A stretch of 32,688 nucleotides of DNA. Origin: Microcaldota archaeon (GTDB taxonomy: Archaea; Micrarchaeota; Micrarchaeia; Burarchaeales; Fermentimicrarchaeaceae). Every line of letters begins with the position of its first letter. The first letter of the stretch is position 1. A program made the position numbers and the translations under genes. Under the pieces are notes generated by a model. The model did no database searches. It saw only the letters and a list, made by a program, of their open reading frames with translations, and had not been told where the DNA came from. The stretch spans positions 1 to 32,688 of the forward strand of contig JAPLWV010000040.1 in NCBI GenBank assembly GCA_026396385.1. Reading direction: 5' to 3'. Below, one piece after another: positions 16,116 through 25,839 of this stretch.

Positions 16116-17693
16116 CTACTTTTCAAACAGCTTCTCCAAGAATGCTCCGAAAGCTGGCCTTGTTATTGTAACACCTATTATTACTTCGATTATAACCGAG
16201 AGCGCGTAACCCATCATCTCGACAAGTCCCGAGAAGAGGAGGGGGATCATGGCAACTATGGATATGGATGCGACTGTCAGGACTATGAAGAACGCCCTTG
16301 CTATGCTCGCCTTTATTTGGCGCCCCTCTTTCTCTCCCTCCTTCCTTCCGCCAAGCATCTCGTCTGTTATGATTATCTGGTCGTTGACTCCAGCGCCGGT
16401 TGCACCTATAACACCTGCCATAACACCCAGGTCAATTGTGCCAAGCACGGTTCCAACAACAGAAAGCGTAAGGCTCATCTCGAGCAGGATTGTGGCGATT
16501 ATCGGCAGGACTATACTCAGCTTTTTATAACGTAGGAATATCATGAGGGAAACTGCAGAAGCAGAAGCAAGAGCACCGACTGCACTGTATCTAAGGAATT
16601 CCTCACCAAGAGGGGCGGGTATGGTTGTGGGAGTGCCTAGCATTATTCTGACAGGCAGGGCTCCTCCGATCAGTATACTCTTGAGCTTCTTGGACTCTTG
16701 AATGGCGGCAGCCTGCTTCTTGTCAAAGCTCAGAGTGCTTGGAGCAAATCCATTTACTTCATAGAATTGGTTCACTCTGCCTTGAGTTATATCTGTACTT
16801 AGAACTGGCGCAGAGAGCAGGTTTATAGCACCCCAGCCGTTCAGCTTCACTCCCTCATCACCTGCGACATAGAAATTGGGCTTCATTTCATCAGGGGTTT
16901 TGTTTATCACTTGGTAGTTCATCGCCTGCAGCGCCTTCACAACCGGGGGGTCTGCAGCCTGGGATAGTATGGCTATCTTCTTTGTTGAATTCAAAGATGC
17001 AATCGTCTGGTTTATTAAGGAGAAATCATCCTCTATGAATACCTTTATCGAGTCGTTTTCCTTCATCCCTGCCTTCTCTAGAAGTCTAACAGCCTCAGCC
17101 TCACTGATGCTTGTATTGGTGGAGAGTAGGTCGCTCCTCTTGATAACAACTATTGAATCCTCATACCTGTCTAGGAACATGTAGACGGGGTAGTTGGCTT
17201 TTCCGTAGACAACTATTGCAAACTTTCTGGCAGCATCCTGGTTTATTGCAAACGATACCGCCCATTTTACATCCGTTCCCTGCGTGGTTGGCTGGCTCTC
17301 CTGTATGCTTCCGGGCATCATGTCCGCTCCTGTTACCGCGACTTTACCGTCAACTATGCCCTCAAACTTTCCCTGCTGCTTGAGTATGTTCTCAATTTCA
17401 TCAAGCTGGCGGGCATCCCCATGCGGAAGCTCTACATATACCTCGGAGTTGCCTATCCCCTTCACATTCACCTGCGACATACCGTATTTCGTTACCCTGA
17501 CCTTTATTGTGTTTATTATATCGCTCATGACGAGCGGGTTGACTGACTTTTCAAGTGAGATGGGTATCCTAATTCCACCCTCAAACTCCAGCCCGAAGTG
17601 TAACCCAAAGTTGATTACGAGTATGCATGCTATAGCAATGACGGCAAGCAGGACAATTATTCTCGGCTCTCTCAGGAGCGCTTTGTATTTCAT
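16116..17693 (-). CDS. secD: Protein translocase subunit SecD
   Basis: SecD works with SecF as a proton-driven motor that helps pull exported proteins through SecYEG. It has 525 residues, as in archaeal SecD. Membrane segment 1 (about 12-30) is followed by FGLEFEGGIRI (33-43), the archaeal form of the conserved G-G loop. A large extracellular P1-type domain runs to about 365, and five C-terminal membrane segments include GVIGATGAGVNDQIIITDEM, with the conserved Asp expected in the proton path. The start ATG overlaps the secF stop (ATGA, 17690-17693), so the two are coupled. The protein suits a genome with so many exported surface proteins. Confidence 0.95.
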   Translation of the reverse strand: MKYKALLREPRIIVLLAVIAIACILVINFGLHFGLEFEGGIRIPISLEKSVNPLVMSDIINTIKVRVTKYGMSQVNVKGIGNSEVYVELPHGDARQLDEIENILKQQGKFEGIVDGKVAVTGADMMPGSIQESQPTTQGTDVKWAVSFAINQDAARKFAIVVYGKANYPVYMFLDRYEDSIVVIKRSDLLSTNTSISEAEAVRLLEKAGMKENDSIKVFIEDDFSLINQTIASLNSTKKIAILSQAADPPVVKALQAMNYQVINKTPDEMKPNFYVAGDEGVKLNGWGAINLLSAPVLSTDITQGRVNQFYEVNGFAPSTLSFDKKQAAAIQESKKLKSILIGGALPVRIMLGTPTTIPAPLGEEFLRYSAVGALASASAVSLMIFLRYKKLSIVLPIIATILLEMSLTLSVVGTVLGTIDLGVMAGVIGATGAGVNDQIIITDEMLGGRKEGEKEGRQIKASIARAFFIVLTVASISIVAMIPLLFSGLVEMMGYALSVIIEVIIGVTITRPAFGAFLEKLFEK

Positions 17694-18874
17694 TTTTTAG
17701 CACCTTTGGTAGCCCTCTCGGTATACCACAGAATTATCACGGCGTTGGTGCACCATGTTGCGAATATATCCCCAACAAGCCCGCATATGGCAACTGCGGA
17801 TATTTGGTAATACGTGGATATCTGCGTGGCTAGTGAAAGCGCAAACAGGACAGAGAAGCCGATTATTGACACACACGTCATCATCACACCCGTCTTCATT
17901 GCTTCATATGCTCTTTCGTGGGGGGTGCCCTCTGTCCTCCTCATCACTCTTGTTGTCAGAAGTATGTCTGTATCAAGCGAGAATCCTATAAGCATCAGAA
18001 GCGCTGCTATTGATTGAAGGCTCAGCGGTATCTGGAAAAGGCCCATCCCCCCCAGGGCTATTAGTATATCGGTCAGCGCACCTGCTATAACAGCTACGGA
18101 TGGAACGAAGGAGCGGAAAATAATCACGACAACTATGGCTGCGAGCACAAACGAGTAGAGCACCACCTCCTGTGTTTTGCTTACGAAGAACTCGCTGAGC
18201 GATGGGCTCACATCCTGCAGGCTGAACTGCTCAACCGTCATGTGGGATTTTATAACTGAGAGTATCTTATCCTGGTATTTCTGCTTAGCATTTATGGAGG
18301 TATTTGCGAGCAGGCTCTCCAAAGTCGTCGTATCAGTTGCATTGCTCCTGTCAACCTTCCCGACAAAGAACTCGTAATCGGCAATTACGGAATCTGCCAG
18401 GGAGTACATCTCCTTCTGTGATGCGGGGAGTTTTGCCTGCGCATCATTCAAACTTCTCTGGTCGTCATCCTTCTCAGTCTGGGTAATGTTGGCTCTTTCC
18501 AAATCTGCAGTGAAACGTGATATATCATACTCCAGCCCATTGACCGTCTCAACGCTTGCATAGAAGCCCCTCATATCTTTCTCTCCTGCGGCTATTCTTT
18601 CATTCTGCTCTATTTCTATCTCGACTGTTCTTCCAAGAGGACCTTGCATGTTGTTTATGGATACATCACGCACGCCAAGCTCTTTCGTGAGTGAGTCCTG
18701 AAGTGCATTTTCATCAAATGAACTGTTCGTGTTTATTGTCAGCAGTGTCCCTCCACGCAGGTCTAAACCTGTGGGAATCTTGGGTATGAAATATAGGGAC
18801 ACCAAAATGAGTAGTGTCGGTATGATTATCAGAAGTTTGTAGTTCTTGAATTTATAGGGATTAGGTATCTCCAT
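17690..18874 (-). CDS. secF: Protein translocase subunit SecF
   Basis: This is the partner of SecD. It has 394 residues from ATG 18874. An in-frame TTG at 18889 would add five residues; I prefer the ATG, and neither start has a strong ribosome binding site. Membrane segment 1 (LLIIIPTLLILVSLYFIP) is followed by TGLDLRGGTLLTIN, an unusually long loop with helical character (about 75-190), and the five-helix bundle. The bundle carries IAALLMLIGFSLDTDILLTTRVMRR, the archaeal SecF signature with two membrane aspartates. At 394 residues it is longer than the roughly 290 residues common for archaeal SecF, with the extra length in the loop. A TATA-like element sits at 18913-18920. Confidence 0.93.
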   Translation of the reverse strand: MEIPNPYKFKNYKLLIIIPTLLILVSLYFIPKIPTGLDLRGGTLLTINTNSSFDENALQDSLTKELGVRDVSINNMQGPLGRTVEIEIEQNERIAAGEKDMRGFYASVETVNGLEYDISRFTADLERANITQTEKDDDQRSLNDAQAKLPASQKEMYSLADSVIADYEFFVGKVDRSNATDTTTLESLLANTSINAKQKYQDKILSVIKSHMTVEQFSLQDVSPSLSEFFVSKTQEVVLYSFVLAAIVVVIIFRSFVPSVAVIAGALTDILIALGGMGLFQIPLSLQSIAALLMLIGFSLDTDILLTTRVMRRTEGTPHERAYEAMKTGVMMTCVSIIGFSVLFALSLATQISTYYQISAVAICGLVGDIFATWCTNAVIILWYTERATKGAKK

Positions 18875-18972
18875 CAGTTTCACTCTCAAGCTGTATAATT
18901 GGGAGCAGTAGATTTAATAAGCATTTCCAGTAATATAAAGAGGTATTTCAACTCGGAATAAGAAGTGATTTC

Positions 18973-19899
18973 ATGGGCAGGATACTTGTAACCGGAGGAG
19001 CAGGTTTCATTGGCAGCAATATCGCCAAGAGGCTTGTGGAGCTCGGGCACGAAGTGTCAGTGGCGGATAATCTTTTCCTAGGAAGGAAGGATAACCTCAA
19101 AGGACTAGACGTGAAGTTCTACAAGACTGATTTAAGAGATGAGAAGCTAACGGACGGGCTTTTCAGGAAAGGCAAGTTCGAGTATGTCTTCCACGAGGCT
19201 GGATGCAGCAGTGCACCCATGTTCGACAACGATCCCCGTCACGCAATTGATGTCAACGTAAGGGGGTTCATGAATGTGCTGCAGGGTGCAAAGGAGAGCG
19301 GTGTCAAGAGGGTGATATACGCCAGCACAAGCTCCTTGTACCATGATCTGACTCCACCGCATATAGAGAGCATGAATGTAGTCCCTAAATCATTCTATAC
19401 AATATCAAAATATGTTATGGAGATATGCGCAAGGCAGTACCTTGACGAGCATGGAGTGGAGAGCATAGGCATGAGGTATTTTTCGGTATATGGTCCTAAC
19501 GAGCTGCACAAGGGAAGATTTGCCAACATAATCTCGCAGTTCCTGTGGGTTATGAGGAAGGGGCAGAGGCCCGTGATATACGGAGACGGCAGCCAGGCAA
19601 GGGACTTCACCTATGTCGATGACGTGGTCGACGCGAACATCAGGACAATGAGGAATGGCAAGGCAGGTGAAGTTTATAACATAGGTACCGGAAGCATGAC
19701 GACATTCAACCAGGTTGTTGAGCTGTTGAACAAGCACCTTGGGAAGAATATAAAGCCAAAGCATATCCCCAACCCGGTGCACAACTATGTTCCCGTAACA
19801 GGCGCCAGTACTGAGAAAGCGCAAAGGGAACTGGGATTTGTCAACAGGTATGAGCTCAATGAAGGAATAAAGAAACTTGTGGAGTTCTATTCGAAGTAG
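18973..19899 (+). CDS. NAD-dependent nucleotide-sugar epimerase/dehydratase (extended SDR)
   Basis: This 308-residue Rossmann-fold enzyme is of the UDP-glucose 4-epimerase type. Seen: the NAD-binding loop GGAGFIGS (8-15), DLRD after strand 3, HEAGCSS, ASTSSLY (117-123), the catalytic pair Tyr142 and Lys146 (YTISK), RYFSVYGPNE, and GDGSQARDFTYVDDVVDA, a signature of GalE/RmlB-like enzymes. The exact sugar substrate is not decided by these motifs. It could feed glycans for the heavily sequon-bearing surface proteins of this window, which is inference. TAATATAAA (18931-18939) and GTGAT five bases ahead of the ATG support the start. Its TAG abuts the convergent stop at 19900. Confidence 0.92.
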   Translation: MGRILVTGGAGFIGSNIAKRLVELGHEVSVADNLFLGRKDNLKGLDVKFYKTDLRDEKLTDGLFRKGKFEYVFHEAGCSSAPMFDNDPRHAIDVNVRGFMNVLQGAKESGVKRVIYASTSSLYHDLTPPHIESMNVVPKSFYTISKYVMEICARQYLDEHGVESIGMRYFSVYGPNELHKGRFANIISQFLWVMRKGQRPVIYGDGSQARDFTYVDDVVDANIRTMRNGKAGEVYNIGTGSMTTFNQVVELLNKHLGKNIKPKHIPNPVHNYVPVTGASTEKAQRELGFVNRYELNEGIKKLVEFYSK

Positions 19900-20802
19900 T
19901 CAATGCTCGATTTTAGCTATTTTTTCGAGCAGTTTTCCCGCCCTCTCCTTCAGCTGATCCTTCTCTAATCCTAATTCTCTTTTCCAGGTAAAGGAGTTCC
20001 TGCGGACTTCATTGTAAGCAGTATTATATATGTGAGAAATTGAGTAGCTAGCAACTGCGTAGGCTACCCCTTTCACAATAAGGTTTGTTGCGTAGGAAAT
20101 GAGAGGTGCAGGGTAGGGCTGGGGTTGGATTGGCTGCGTGAGCACGAATGAATCAATCATACCCGAAACCCAATCTGAAACTGGTTTGAGTACAGTCAAA
20201 CCCAGCGCAAGAGCTGAAGCGGAACCCGCAAATCCCTCAAGCCTGCTGCCCAGTACCGTTGCCAAGCCTTCCTTGCTCTTATGCTCTATATCAGAGAAAA
20301 GCTTTTTAGTTTCATCAACCAACTTTTCTATCTCATCGCTTTCACTCTTGTTATCCTTCAGTCTAGATATAATGTTCTCTTTCATCGACTCAAGGCGGGA
20401 CAGGTCGTTCTTCCTCAGTTTTGAAGCTGTGTTTGTATCATACCAGTTCTTGGCAAGAGCGATAGTTTCTGAAGCGGGGATGACTATAAGGCCAATCAGG
20501 GGATTGCCCGTGATCGCAGACAGCACGAGTGCAGTTGAATCGGCAACGCTGGCACCTATGTTAACATTCTTGCTTGGCTGAGCTCTCTCGGAATGCCTGA
20601 AAAGGTTCTCTATGCACTCCTCAATCCTCTCTTTTTTTGGAAGCTCTGCAGGTGGCTGCTTGTTAGCACGCTTTCTCCGAAATATCTCGGAGATTGCCTT
20701 CTTGCGCTGCATGCCCTCCACGTCCCCCTTCATTCCTTGGGTACCCTCGCTATCAGTCTTCTCAGAGCTTGGACCAGTCTTTATGACGCCACTTTTCTGC
20801 AT
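19900..20802 (-). CDS. Unknown protein with hydrophobic helical segments
   Basis: The protein has 300 residues and I do not recognise it. The first 75 residues are very polar and basic (RKKAISEIFRRKRANKQPP) and probably disordered and cytoplasmic. Hydrophobic stretches follow near 85-115 (SVADSTALVLSAITG, PLIGLIVIPASE), 190-215 (ASALALGLTVLKPVSDWV) and 240-260 (LIVKGVAYAVASYSISH). A charged coiled-coil-like segment lies between them (about 127-175) and another charged helix ends the protein. The hydrophobic parts are weak for membrane spans and rich in Gly, Ala and Ser, so membrane-associated or amphipathic helices are possible. Minus-strand TTTTATAC (20824-20831) lies about 25 bases from the ATG, suggesting a leaderless mRNA. 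Confidence 0.75.
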   Translation of the reverse strand: MQKSGVIKTGPSSEKTDSEGTQGMKGDVEGMQRKKAISEIFRRKRANKQPPAELPKKERIEECIENLFRHSERAQPSKNVNIGASVADSTALVLSAITGNPLIGLIVIPASETIALAKNWYDTNTASKLRKNDLSRLESMKENIISRLKDNKSESDEIEKLVDETKKLFSDIEHKSKEGLATVLGSRLEGFAGSASALALGLTVLKPVSDWVSGMIDSFVLTQPIQPQPYPAPLISYATNLIVKGVAYAVASYSISHIYNTAYNEVRRNSFTWKRELGLEKDQLKERAGKLLEKIAKIEH

Positions 20803-20823
20803 GCTGATAATATGAGTTTCATA

Positions 20824-20831
20824 GTATAAAA
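20824..20831 (-). promoter_or_regulatory. TATA box for leaderless transcript (unknown 300-residue gene)
   Basis: Minus-strand TTTTATAC is centred about 25 bases upstream of the ATG (20800-20802), with no ribosome binding site between. Confidence 0.4.
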
Positions 20832-20884
20832 TAGTTATAGATTACAAAAAAATGTATATTATACGGCAATGGATATCTCTGGTG

Positions 20885-23800
20885 CTAGTTACACGGCGTC
20901 GGTTCGCAACCGTTGCAGTTCTGCCCATTGTTGGTGAAGGTGTCTAGGACGAAGGTCATGCTACACGGCAGGATGCAACCTCCAGGAGGTTGATTACACT
21001 TCACTGCAATTGAGTTGTCGATAAAGGTGTTATTGAACAAGGTGGTTTGTGAATTCGCAGCTGCGTCTATGAAGAGCCCAGCGACGCCAGTGTTGCAGTT
21101 TATCGTGTTTCCAGATATGGATGAAGAGGAGGAGTTGGTATATATGCACTTGCAGTCACCGACATGACTTGCGCAGTTGTTGACGCTGTTGTTCGCTATT
21201 GTGTAGGTGGAACTAACACCTGAAAGGGTAATCCCAGAGGTCCCGGTCACGTTATTGAAGGCTATTGTACCCCCCGCATTCTGCAGGTTTATTGCTGGAG
21301 CAGATCCAGTCTCATGGGCCTCGTATATAGTGTTATTTATGACGTTAGTGTCAGCGCAGCCGGTTGCAAATATCGCCCCGTTAGGACCTGCGCCTGGATC
21401 TAGGGATACCTGCACAAGCATGGTATTGTTTGAAACTGACTCGTTTCGAGAGTCGAATAGACCCACGTATACATATCTCCAGCTAGACTCCGAATTGCCG
21501 AAAGTGTTGTTGTATATTAAATCGTTTTGTGAGGAATCAATTAAGATGACGAAGTCTGCGCCTGAACCCGCGGGGGTTACAGAGTTGGACCTGAAGGTAT
21601 TGTTGTAAATGCTGTTTCTAGATGATGCGTGTATTGACAGATCAGTGGCATCAGTCAATGTGTTGTTGTAGAAGATGATAGAACTTGAGGAATCTACGTA
21701 AAGTGCGGTTCTTGGAATAATATCATGTTTACGGTTGGTAAAATCATTGGAATAGATTCTGGTGTTGTCGCACTTGACTTCTATATCAATTGCTCTTGAT
21801 GCTTCGGAAGTGATATCAAATGTGTTGCCATACACCGAGTTGTTTGAGGATTCTTGCATAGATATCGCAGCATTCCTTTCACCTTGGAATGTGTTCTTGG
21901 ATATACTGATATTTGAACCGCGGTAAATGAAGATGGCATTGGATGGAGAAGTTGAGGGGTCCACAGTATTTCCTTGTATCGTATCATGACTGGAATCATA
22001 CAACAATATAAATATCTCATCATTATCCGCGAAATAATTGTTTGAGATATTGTGGTATGAGGAATCTTCTATGGATAGAAGTTGGTAGCCTCCGCCATCT
22101 TGGAATGTGTTTCCGCTTATCACCGCTCCATCCGCACGTACCAATATGCCGGGGTTGCCAGCGTCCCCTGCGCGCTGTATTATTGAATTCATAATGATTA
22201 GTTGTCCACCTTCCTCTCCCGGCTTTCCAGGCTCTCCCGACTTTCCAGGGGGGTCTACCACCACTATGAATCGGTTTTTGGATGCATCAGTGGTTATCTT
22301 GGATTCATCAGTTCCTGGTTTTGGGACACCGTCCTTATCAGATATGACAAGCCTTCCTCCGGCCTGCACCGTTATCACAGCAGGCGTGGATGTTGGTGCC
22401 ATCTTGAATGTGGAGTTCTTAAGCATCAGGCTGCCGGTGCTGGTTATAATTATGCTTACATTAACAGTTAGATTTTTGTTTTCGCAATATATCGCACCAG
22501 ATATAGTCCAGGGGTCGCCTGGTTTATATGCTCCCCCTACTCCGCCTACTCCGCCTTCTCCGCTTGCTCCTACTACGCAGTTAGTGGAATTCATGCAGTT
22601 GTCTGTTGAGCCGGTTATATTGTTTCCCAATAGCAGAGGAAGAGTACCGGGGGTGCAGTAAACACCAGTGCTGGTTGTTATTGTGTTGTAGGAGGCAATT
22701 GGTTCTGAATAGTTGAAATATATTCCCCCAGCCGGGTGCTCGGGATCCATTGTGCCAGAATCCATGGCATTTCTATTAATTTCCACAGCGCTTGCATCCG
22801 TTGTGATTATCCCATACGGCAATATGGATGGGCATGATTCTTGGCACGGGCATGTCCCTATGCCACTTAGTATGTTGTTCGTGACTGAACCGCTCAGGGA
22901 TGGATAGTCATGGTTATCTATAAACATGCCTACATTCCCGAAGTTTCTTAGGGTGTTGTCAGATATTGTCACGGAAGAATTGATTGTGGTTATCGCAGCC
23001 TTGAGTGATAGGCAAGCCCCGGGGTCAATCACATTTTTAGAGATGGTAACTTGCGAACTATTCACAAGTATTACATGGTCTGAATTGATTCCGCGTAGTG
23101 TGTTTCTCAGTACGTAGTTATCTGCTCCGCAGTGTTGGAAGGATACGTTATTGATGTCAACGCCGTAGGTTAGGTTTGAACCTGGGGAGTATACGAAAGT
23201 AAATGAAGTTGTTGGGTTTTTAGCCTCAGCGCTAAGGTTCGTACCCACTTGGTCCACCACGGTATTTGGACTCCATAACACTTTCATGGAAGTGCATCCG
23301 TACATCTTATTAGATGTGAAGTAGTTAGCCGGTTGGTTGCAGGTTATAGATCTTGCTTCACGCACTGGAAATGCTTCCAAACCAATGTCTTCCTCGCACG
23401 CTGGAGAGTTAACGAAGATATCATAGCTTTCAAGACCACAGGGATCGTCGGAATCCTGGCCTATATATCTGCCCAGGATATTGTTTATGAAATGGTTGCC
23501 CAGTGAATTACCTAGGTAAATCTGATATGCGAAGGTATCCGTAAGTGAGCTTCCGTTTAACAGGTGATTATTCTCGAATGTGTTATTCCAGGAACTTGTG
23601 GCATAAATTCCAGCTGTTTGGGTAGGCATTGTTGGTATTTCGTAAAAGGCTTTTTGGAAATTGAATATGCTGTTGTTATAGAACGTATTTTGGTGAGATG
23701 AGGAGAGAAAGACTTCGTAAGTGCACCCACTGAAATAGTTATTAGCGATGTAGTTGCCTGTCGAGCCATCCTCCAGCAATATGGCTGGACCTGGCGGTGG

Positions 23801-25801
23801 TGATGGCAACATTTCTCCGGAAGGAACTCCAATTATGTAATTGGATGATATGGTATTGTTGGCCGCATTGTGAAGGAATATCGCAGGGTTCTGGATGAGG
23901 AAAGATTTTAAGGTATACGTTTGCACTGTGTGCATAGAATTGGTTGATACGTTGTTATTGAACGAGTTGACCAACGCGACTCCGGTAAATGAATTTCCAC
24001 TGATAACATTCCCAGTCACCGTGCTGTTGGTTGAACCATTCAGTATGATGCTGACGAAACCGTCGGGCCATTGTAACATCGAGAAAGTGTTATTCTGGAT
24101 GATGCTGTTGTCGGAATTTACAAACAGTCCGCTTCGGTAGTCTGTTATGTCTGCCAAGGTGACATCGCCAGCTCCGGCACGGTAACCCGCTCCTTCTAGT
24201 CTGGAGTTTTTCATAATGAATGTGTCAGCAAGTGGCGATATGTAGAATACGTATGGATTTCCGGGCGGAGATGGATATCCGTAGGTTCTGATGTACGAAG
24301 CATCAGGAGTTGTGGCATTGTTGTTGTCATTGTCCAGTATCCTGAATCGCGCCATCCTGTTCAGGTATATCCCCCTCTGTCCAGCAGCAGAGGAGTTCAT
24401 GTACAATGTCACATTCCTGAATGTGAGGTCCCCCCACTTGTGCAGGTATACCAAATCTAATGATATGTTAAGGTTGCCGTTAAGAGTTATTGTGGCATTC
24501 TCGCAATCAACTGTCTTGTCGATTATCCAGTCACCCTGCCAAGGCGCACCGCATGGCTGGCATGCTACAAAAGTCACTATCGCGGAGGTGTTTAGGTGAA
24601 CATCGTAGGCATCCAGGTCAACAGCTGCGCTCACTTTCGCAGGAACTGGCATGGCTCCTCCCACACTCGCGTTCCATGCGAGATAGGAGATCGCATACCC
24701 AGACACATCACTGATTTCAAGCTGTGGGGTCATATTTGAGCGAGAATCGTTGACTGAGAAATTTACGGGTATGCTGTTCACTGGCGCGCCCCCAGAATCG
24801 AGAACCTGGGCGATTACGTAAGAACCTCCGCAGAAAGCTCCAGCATAGGAATCATAGGCACTGAGCAGAAGTGTTGCTGGGATGGGTAGGAATGTTAGTC
24901 TTGTGAAGTTGTAAACCCCGTATGATGTTGCTCTCACATCCGCAGTTCCAGTGACATTTGAACGTACCTGCACTGACGCCTCACCACTCTCATCCGTAGT
25001 AACGGAGTACCTGCTAACAGTTCCGATTGGGGTGGAAATGAACGCGACATCAATGCCTTGTATTGCCTGTCCATTTTTGTCACGAACCCTTGCTGTAGCA
25101 GTTGAGTACTGGACTCCATCAGGTGCCGTGATGTTTGGCGAAACACTGACCAGTATGGTCGTGGGCGCAGGGCAGTCTGACGGGCAGTTGTTGGGGTTCT
25201 CATAAGGATAGGAGCAGGTGCCATCACCGCAGTAACCATAGGTCAGCGAAATATTGCTCTCAAGTGGTGTTAGGACTGTTCCCTTGGTTGTGTAGTTGGA
25301 ACCGGACATGCAGCTCCCATTTACTAGGTAGTTGGGGTCAGTGATGCAATTCGTGTAGTTAAGCTCAACCTGGAATTTGATTTTCTTTCCTGAGGAGGGC
25401 ATGTAGCTCTGGTTGTATATATCAAATACGCAGGTAATTACGGTATTCTTCTTCGCAATATTCGGAAGCATTGGAGAGCAGTTTCCAATGTAGGTTTGCT
25501 TGCCGATATTGCCGACATTCTCAACCGTTATGTCGGACGTATTGCCTGAGAATGCTACGTCGTATGGGAAGTTGTTTGAGAACTGGAGTATGAGTCTCGT
25601 GGGGGAGGTTGGTGAAGTAGCCCCTTGAAATCTATAGGTTGTGCACTGCAAACCCTGCTCAAAGTTGCATTGGTTTGGCATGAACCTTGTGGGGTCAAAA
25701 CTCCCGTAGTAGAATAGGACTGCAAAGAGCAGCAAAACTCCTACTATGACCCAACCGTAGGTTGTGAGAAATTCAAGGGCAACCTGCGCTTTTTTGTTCA
25801 T
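20885..25801 (-). CDS. Giant pilin-headed surface protein with Ig-like domains and tandem parallel beta-helices
   Basis: I start this 1638-residue protein at ATG 25799-25801, with GGTGG a few bases upstream. A longer frame to 25864 would overlap the preceding gene. The N-terminus MNKKAQVALEF plus a hydrophobic helix (to about 33) is a class III, prepilin-type signal: cleavage before Gln with Glu at +5. Then follow a pilin-like region with cysteines (about 35-200), CGDGTCSYPYE...CPSDC, an invasin-like Ig domain (about 212-304), and a second Ig-like domain (about 305-415). The rest is right-handed beta-helix with NosD/PbH1-type repeats such as NTISSNYI, NYIANNYFSGC and NSVYGNTFD. A Gly-rich, partly collagen-like insert interrupts the helix (about 1080-1200). 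No anchor is seen at the C-terminus. A carbohydrate-binding or adhesive role is inferred. Confidence 0.88.
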   Translation of the reverse strand: MNKKAQVALEFLTTYGWVIVGVLLLFAVLFYYGSFDPTRFMPNQCNFEQGLQCTTYRFQGATSPTSPTRLILQFSNNFPYDVAFSGNTSDITVENVGNIGKQTYIGNCSPMLPNIAKKNTVITCVFDIYNQSYMPSSGKKIKFQVELNYTNCITDPNYLVNGSCMSGSNYTTKGTVLTPLESNISLTYGYCGDGTCSYPYENPNNCPSDCPAPTTILVSVSPNITAPDGVQYSTATARVRDKNGQAIQGIDVAFISTPIGTVSRYSVTTDESGEASVQVRSNVTGTADVRATSYGVYNFTRLTFLPIPATLLLSAYDSYAGAFCGGSYVIAQVLDSGGAPVNSIPVNFSVNDSRSNMTPQLEISDVSGYAISYLAWNASVGGAMPVPAKVSAAVDLDAYDVHLNTSAIVTFVACQPCGAPWQGDWIIDKTVDCENATITLNGNLNISLDLVYLHKWGDLTFRNVTLYMNSSAAGQRGIYLNRMARFRILDNDNNNATTPDASYIRTYGYPSPPGNPYVFYISPLADTFIMKNSRLEGAGYRAGAGDVTLADITDYRSGLFVNSDNSIIQNNTFSMLQWPDGFVSIILNGSTNSTVTGNVISGNSFTGVALVNSFNNNVSTNSMHTVQTYTLKSFLIQNPAIFLHNAANNTISSNYIIGVPSGEMLPSPPPGPAILLEDGSTGNYIANNYFSGCTYEVFLSSSHQNTFYNNSIFNFQKAFYEIPTMPTQTAGIYATSSWNNTFENNHLLNGSSLTDTFAYQIYLGNSLGNHFINNILGRYIGQDSDDPCGLESYDIFVNSPACEEDIGLEAFPVREARSITCNQPANYFTSNKMYGCTSMKVLWSPNTVVDQVGTNLSAEAKNPTTSFTFVYSPGSNLTYGVDINNVSFQHCGADNYVLRNTLRGINSDHVILVNSSQVTISKNVIDPGACLSLKAAITTINSSVTISDNTLRNFGNVGMFIDNHDYPSLSGSVTNNILSGIGTCPCQESCPSILPYGIITTDASAVEINRNAMDSGTMDPEHPAGGIYFNYSEPIASYNTITTSTGVYCTPGTLPLLLGNNITGSTDNCMNSTNCVVGASGEGGVGGVGGAYKPGDPWTISGAIYCENKNLTVNVSIIITSTGSLMLKNSTFKMAPTSTPAVITVQAGGRLVISDKDGVPKPGTDESKITTDASKNRFIVVVDPPGKSGEPGKPGEEGGQLIIMNSIIQRAGDAGNPGILVRADGAVISGNTFQDGGGYQLLSIEDSSYHNISNNYFADNDEIFILLYDSSHDTIQGNTVDPSTSPSNAIFIYRGSNISISKNTFQGERNAAISMQESSNNSVYGNTFDITSEASRAIDIEVKCDNTRIYSNDFTNRKHDIIPRTALYVDSSSSIIFYNNTLTDATDLSIHASSRNSIYNNTFRSNSVTPAGSGADFVILIDSSQNDLIYNNTFGNSESSWRYVYVGLFDSRNESVSNNTMLVQVSLDPGAGPNGAIFATGCADTNVINNTIYEAHETGSAPAINLQNAGGTIAFNNVTGTSGITLSGVSSTYTIANNSVNNCASHVGDCKCIYTNSSSSSISGNTINCNTGVAGLFIDAAANSQTTLFNNTFIDNSIAVKCNQPPGGCILPCSMTFVLDTFTNNGQNCNGCEPTPCN

Positions 25802-25839
25802 CAAACCACCCCATTTTTTAGCATTAATTAAATAACTTA

